Below, piece by piece: positions 14,235 through 17,719 of a stretch of DNA of 17,719 nucleotides. This stretch comes from an uncultured Verrucomicrobiae bacterium (GTDB taxonomy: Bacteria; Verrucomicrobiota; Verrucomicrobiia; Palsa-1439). A program made the position numbers and the translations under genes. The notes beneath the pieces were generated by a model. It searched no databases. It saw only the letters and a program-made list of their open reading frames with translations, and had not been told where the DNA came from. The stretch's first letter is position 1. Each line of letters starts with the position of its first letter. Location of the stretch: NCBI GenBank assembly GCA_937927265.1, contig CALBCO010000131.1, positions 1 to 17,719 on the forward strand, given 5' to 3'.

Positions 14235-16466
14235 TCACAGCGGATAATCCAACGCTTCGGGAATCATCACTTTCGTCACGGCTTCGGCAGCGCGGTCTTT
14301 CGCCAAACGTGCGCCGGTCAGACAACCATCGAGACGCAACCGCAGCTTCGTGAAATCCGCCGCCCCCTCGAACTGCACGCACGGACCGGCCTTCGCGGGG
14401 TGTTCCTGCCCCGTTTCTGCCACTTCACTGTACGTGCGCGCCGTGCCCGCAATGCCGGGGATCATCCCTTCCAAAGCATCCAAATCATCTGCCGCAAAAC
14501 ACGCCGCGCAGCTTTGATTGTCCCACGCCGGGTGCCGGTTGTAGCCGAACACCAATTCGGCGCACACGCGGCCGACTTCGCCGGCGGCGCGAGCGCTCTG
14601 CACATGGCAGAGGTCACTCATGAACGCCAGCAAGCCCGGCAACCCTTCCGCCACGGTGGGGTTCGCCGGCCCTTTGCGCTCGAGTTCCAACACATCGAGG
14701 ATGAACTGTCGCGCCCCGAGCAGCCAACACAGCGCGTCGGCCAGCGCGAACGTCACGCCTTGCCGGTTGCTTTGGTAGAGCTTGCGCCCGTCGGCGTCCT
14801 CGGCGTTCTGGAGATGATCGAGCGTCCAAAGCCACATTTGCATGGCGGTGGCCAACGTGCATGCCCCCGTGCCCGGCCGGTCGCTGGCAATCCGGCGCAT
14901 TTCTGCCGTCCAGTTCCTGAACTGGGCCAGGAACAACTCGTTGGTCATTGTCACCGACAACTGTCGTCGTTGCACCGCTTCGGGGCCTTCGTAGGTGGCT
15001 TCCAACTGGGCGTCCATCCATTTCTGGCCGAGGAATCCGGGGCAATCTTCCGTGATCCCGTAGCCACCCATCAAACTGACCGCCTCGCGCATCATGTTCG
15101 CGCCGTGGCCGGTATTCCAGAGTTTGGCCGCCGGACAAAGCACGTTGGCCTGCGTCGCCAACAGCCAATATTCCACCAACCGATCGTTCTTGAGCGCCTC
15201 GTATTTCTCGCTGCGTTGCGCTTCCGGCAGGTTGCCCAACCGGAGAAACTCAATCGCGTCCTTCTCAATCGCCGCCAATGCCTTCATCGTGGCCCGCGGG
15301 CCGACAATCTTCCGCTCCGCAAACACCTGATCCTTCTCCTTGTTCAGCGGATCAAGCGCATCAAAGACCCGCGCTGCTTCAAACGCCAACGATGCCGCAG
15401 CTTCACCGGTCGCCCAGACATCAATCAACCGGTGCAGTGCGTCCTCTTTCATCTGCAATCCAAGATCGTACCGGGGCGAGCCGGGTTGCGCGCCTTCGCC
15501 GCCGCGGAATCGGCCGCGTTGATACCGGATGATCGGCTCGACGGCCGACAACAACTTCGCCGCCGTCATCGCCGCCACCGTCACGCGGGTGTGGCTAAAT
15601 ACCTTTTCGATGATCTCGCCGTGGCTGAGGTTCGGCACAATCACGCCGTCTTTGATCGTGTACCCACCGATGATCCGGCTGGCGGGCACCTTCAGGCTTA
15701 ACACCGGGTCGCACGTCGAGGACAGTTGATGCACGAGCTTCTTGGTGGGTGTCCCGCGATCCCACACGCCGGGGTCATCCTCGTGCAGGATAATCATGCA
15801 GCTCGTCTTGATCCGGGGATCGGCGGTGTCCACTGCCGCCGTCACGAAGTTGGCAAACCCCATGTTCGTGATGAAACGGCCCCGCTTGTCCACTTGGAGG
15901 ATCGGCTCTTGCCCTTCCTTCCATTCGGCCACGCGCACCTTGCCAGCCAACATCCCGGTTTCCACGCCGACGTACGGCAACGGCTCGGTCAACGCAAACG
16001 CTCCGCGCCAAACTTTACGGGGCGGCTCGCCCGGCCCAGGTGGGCAGGCCATCCGCATGTAAAAATCGCGTTGCTCCGGCGTCCCGCATTCGTGAATGGG
16101 CGATAGCGCCAAATCACCGGCCATGCAGCCGGTCGCCGCGCCGGCATCCACCCACGACAACTCAAACACAATCAATGACAACAGCAAGTTTTTCGGTCCT
16201 GCGACCACACCGCCCTGTTCGGGCTCCATGAACGCGCTGGTCAACCCGGCTTCGTCAAATGCCTTGAGCAAGGCGGCTTTGCGTTCGGTCCAGTCGTGCG
16301 AGTTGCGTTCCCCTTCGGCCACAAGCCGCGCGACCGGCCCGCGGGCGACGCTCCGCGCGCTCTGCACGAGCATCTGCACGTCGTAACGGTCGGCAAACCG
16401 CCACATGATCTGCCGGACATCATCGCCAGGCAGGGTTCGGAGGGTTTCAGTCGTGGGAATGGTCAT
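14235..16466 (-). CDS. Large acyl-CoA dehydrogenase-family protein
   Basis: A 743-residue FAD enzyme; the usual core is about 380-400 and long forms about 600. The ACAD core includes a helical N-domain, a middle beta domain with FALTEP (157-162), and the C-terminal helical bundle with MGGYGITED (466-474) and TYEGPEAVQ (491-499). Glu493 in the YEG motif sits where many family members have the catalytic base. The usual TEP-x-x-GSD signature is altered here to LTEPLPYVGVETG. About 220 residues follow the core, and the mid-region carries extra helices. The ATG at 16466 has an AAGGAA Shine-Dalgarno that lies next to the upstream transporter's stop codon. The adjacent ETF-QO-like gene fits as electron acceptor partner. 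The substrate is unknown: fatty, dicarboxylic or aromatic acyl-CoA are all possible. Confidence 0.88.
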   Translation of the reverse strand: MTIPTTETLRTLPGDDVRQIMWRFADRYDVQMLVQSARSVARGPVARLVAEGERNSHDWTERKAALLKAFDEAGLTSAFMEPEQGGVVAGPKNLLLSLIVFELSWVDAGAATGCMAGDLALSPIHECGTPEQRDFYMRMACPPGPGEPPRKVWRGAFALTEPLPYVGVETGMLAGKVRVAEWKEGQEPILQVDKRGRFITNMGFANFVTAAVDTADPRIKTSCMIILHEDDPGVWDRGTPTKKLVHQLSSTCDPVLSLKVPASRIIGGYTIKDGVIVPNLSHGEIIEKVFSHTRVTVAAMTAAKLLSAVEPIIRYQRGRFRGGEGAQPGSPRYDLGLQMKEDALHRLIDVWATGEAAASLAFEAARVFDALDPLNKEKDQVFAERKIVGPRATMKALAAIEKDAIEFLRLGNLPEAQRSEKYEALKNDRLVEYWLLATQANVLCPAAKLWNTGHGANMMREAVSLMGGYGITEDCPGFLGQKWMDAQLEATYEGPEAVQRRQLSVTMTNELFLAQFRNWTAEMRRIASDRPGTGACTLATAMQMWLWTLDHLQNAEDADGRKLYQSNRQGVTFALADALCWLLGARQFILDVLELERKGPANPTVAEGLPGLLAFMSDLCHVQSARAAGEVGRVCAELVFGYNRHPAWDNQSCAACFAADDLDALEGMIPGIAGTARTYSEVAETGQEHPAKAGPCVQFEGAADFTKLRLRLDGCLTGARLAKDRAAEAVTKVMIPEALDYPL

Positions 16467-16479
16467 GATAGGTTCCTTT

Positions 16480-17385
16480 CTAGAAATGATGCACCCAGCG
16501 CAGATTGTAACGCTGCCCTTCGGCGCGGTTCTCAGCGGCAAACTCGAAGTAGACGTTGGCGAAAAGATGATTGTTCTGGCTGATGTGCCAGACTAAACCG
16601 GGACCGAGACCGACGACTTGTTCCTGTGTGTTGGGAGTGTCGCGGCCGTTGTATTTCGAGTCGGTGATCTGCCGCAAATAGTAACCGTTGAGGCCGGCGC
16701 GCAGCCGTTTCTCCAGCAGTTCGTAGCTCGTGGCGAAGTTCAGATGGATCGCCTGCCCGGCCTGCACACTGTCCAACCCGGTCAGCCTGTACGGCGACTC
16801 ATTCTCATCGTTCCACAAATAGTGGATCCGCCACGAGAGCGTGCAGCGGTTGGCGGGGAACCACGTCGCTGCCCAGTACGGATTGAACGAGAAAAAGTTG
16901 CTTCCAGGATTGATGGCGTCGTTCTCGCTGTAACGCCCGGTCGGCAGCAGCATCTGCAATTCGACGCGGTGCATGAATACTGGACGTCCGTCCTTGACGA
17001 TTGGGTCCCATTGGAGGTACGGCCCCAGGAGCAAGTCGCCCGCGCCGCCGCTGCCAGCCGAAACCGGGAAGCCCGGATCGATGTCGAACGCCACCACCGG
17101 CAAAATCACATCCAACCCCCATTTGCCCCCCAGCAACACTTTCTGGTCGGATTGATAGAGGAACTGCGACAAACTCACCCAAGCATCAAGCCGGTTAACT
17201 GGGGCGTTATCGAACTCAGTTGCGTGATACCATTGCACATACTGCGCGAAATACACGCCCGGCCCCGCCGGCGGTCCGCCATCCAGAAAACTGGTAAACC
17301 CCAGATTCACTGCGGGAAGATCATACGCCCCCACCGCGCCCGCCAATAAGGTCACTGCCAACAACACCAGACTCAGTTTTTTCAT
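16480..17385 (-). CDS. Outer-membrane transporter, phenol-degradation MetA/SphA-like
   Basis: A 301-residue protein with a clear signal peptide (MKKLSLVLLAVTLLAGAVGA, cleavage around 20) and a beta-barrel-like pattern of alternating strands ending in the aromatic WVHHF. Segments such as GPYLQWDPI, MLLPTGRYSENDAINPGSN and FFSFNPYWAATWFP are characteristic of the MetA-pathway-of-phenol-degradation family (COG4313/PF13557), outer-membrane channels found in aromatic and hydrophobic catabolic operons. The ATG at 17385 has an AAAGGA Shine-Dalgarno. The stop is 13 bp before the acyl-CoA dehydrogenase ATG, so the two are very likely co-transcribed. A role in taking up the dehydrogenase's substrate is inferred from this linkage. 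Confidence 0.82.
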   Translation of the reverse strand: MKKLSLVLLAVTLLAGAVGAYDLPAVNLGFTSFLDGGPPAGPGVYFAQYVQWYHATEFDNAPVNRLDAWVSLSQFLYQSDQKVLLGGKWGLDVILPVVAFDIDPGFPVSAGSGGAGDLLLGPYLQWDPIVKDGRPVFMHRVELQMLLPTGRYSENDAINPGSNFFSFNPYWAATWFPANRCTLSWRIHYLWNDENESPYRLTGLDSVQAGQAIHLNFATSYELLEKRLRAGLNGYYLRQITDSKYNGRDTPNTQEQVVGLGPGLVWHISQNNHLFANVYFEFAAENRAEGQRYNLRWVHHF

Positions 17386-17409
17386 TGTGTGTCCTTTCTC
17401 GCGCCCAAC

Positions 17410-17427
17410 GCTCCCCTGCGCAGGAGC
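17410..17427. terminator. Short hairpin between the TrpB-like gene and the transporter gene
   Basis: GCTCC (17410-17414) pairs with GGAGC (17423-17427), and the loop contains the self-complementary CCTGCGCAGG (17415-17424) as an alternative pairing. It lies just after the TrpB-like stop in the direction of transcription, in a 46-bp gap. No T run follows, so it could be a weak terminator or an mRNA processing/stability element separating the two genes. Confidence 0.35.
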
Positions 17428-17431
17428 AATC

Positions 17432-17719
17432 TTAGTCTCTCAGCTTGCCGCCGAGGAACGCCTCGTACGACGCGAGGTCAAGCATCCCGTGCCCACAGAG
17501 GTTGAACAAAATCACCTTCTTCTTGCCTTCTTCGCGCGCCCGGATGGCCTCATCCACCACCGCCCGGATGGCGTGCGACGGCTCCGGCGCCGGCACGAGG
17601 CCTTCGGTCTGCGCAAACTGCACGGCTGCCTCAAACACTTTTGTCTGCGGGTACGACACCGCATCAATCAAATCGAGGTCATACAAATGGCTGACCAACG
17701 GCGCCATCCCGTGGTAGCG
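17432..17719 (-). CDS. TrpB2-type tryptophan synthase beta-like PLP enzyme, C-terminal fragment
   Basis: Only the last 95 codons are in the window; the frame runs off the right edge in register (RYHGMAPLVSHLYDLDLIDA is the first readable stretch). EGLVPAPEPSHAI and then VILFNLCGHGMLDL, ending in YEAFLGGKLRD, match the C-terminus of the TrpB2 branch, whose members join indole and serine or use related substrates. In TrpB2 the SGHG loop near the C-terminus normally has Ser; here it is Cys (LCGHG). The TrpA partner is usually absent for TrpB2 proteins and none is seen here. Whether it belongs to the downstream transporter/dehydrogenase unit is unclear: the gap is 46 bp with a hairpin. Confidence 0.85.
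   Translation of the reverse strand, partial: RYHGMAPLVSHLYDLDLIDAVSYPQTKVFEAAVQFAQTEGLVPAPEPSHAIRAVVDEAIRAREEGKKKVILFNLCGHGMLDLASYEAFLGGKLRD

Noticed and set aside
13896..15701. 601-codon plus-strand open frame opposite the flavoprotein and dehydrogenase genes
   Set aside because: It is Arg/Pro/His-rich antisense shadow typical of GC-rich DNA, and spans two well-supported genes on the other strand.

Overview
The window is GC-rich bacterial DNA, most likely from the Verrucomicrobiota or a close PVC-superphylum relative. That assignment is an inference. It rests on a large autotransporter made of autotransporter-associated beta-strand repeats, a secreted DUF362 protein, AT-poor REP-like intergenic hairpins, and the general look of the proteins. 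No rRNA or tRNA gene and no CRISPR array were seen. Apart from one plus-strand gene near the left end, all genes lie on the minus strand.

Left end (1-225): the start of an IS5-type transposase, its promoter and its terminal inverted repeat. The insertion sequence (IS) has landed in a small zinc-ribbon gene, leaving only that gene's first 29 codons. Next comes a plus-strand secreted DUF362 protein (268-1239). It converges, with a 3-bp gap, on a four-gene minus-strand cluster (1243-3286): a membrane-anchored TPR protein, an FHA-domain protein, a small exported protein and a DJ-1/PfpI-family protein. The last three are tightly spaced or overlapping.

Middle: 3287-4097 has no convincing gene but holds several hairpins and inverted repeats, including two copies of one REP-like element facing each other. 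Then come pgk (4098-5297), glgB (5380-7305) and era (7302-8216), read as era-glgB-pgk with a 4-bp overlap between era and glgB. They encode a ribosome-assembly GTPase, the glycogen branching enzyme and phosphoglycerate kinase.

Right half: a 1284-residue type V autotransporter (8447-12301) carries eight tandem passenger repeats of 66-69 residues. Upstream of it, in transcription order, are the end of a TrpB2-type PLP enzyme (to the window edge), an outer-membrane transporter of the phenol-degradation MetA type, a large 743-residue acyl-CoA dehydrogenase, and an ETF:quinone oxidoreductase-like flavoprotein with an unusual eight-cysteine, two-cluster C-terminus. The transporter, dehydrogenase and flavoprotein are closely spaced. 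They look like a catabolic unit that imports a hydrophobic acid or aromatic compound, oxidises its CoA ester and passes electrons to the quinone pool. This is the most interesting functional unit in the window; its substrate is unknown.
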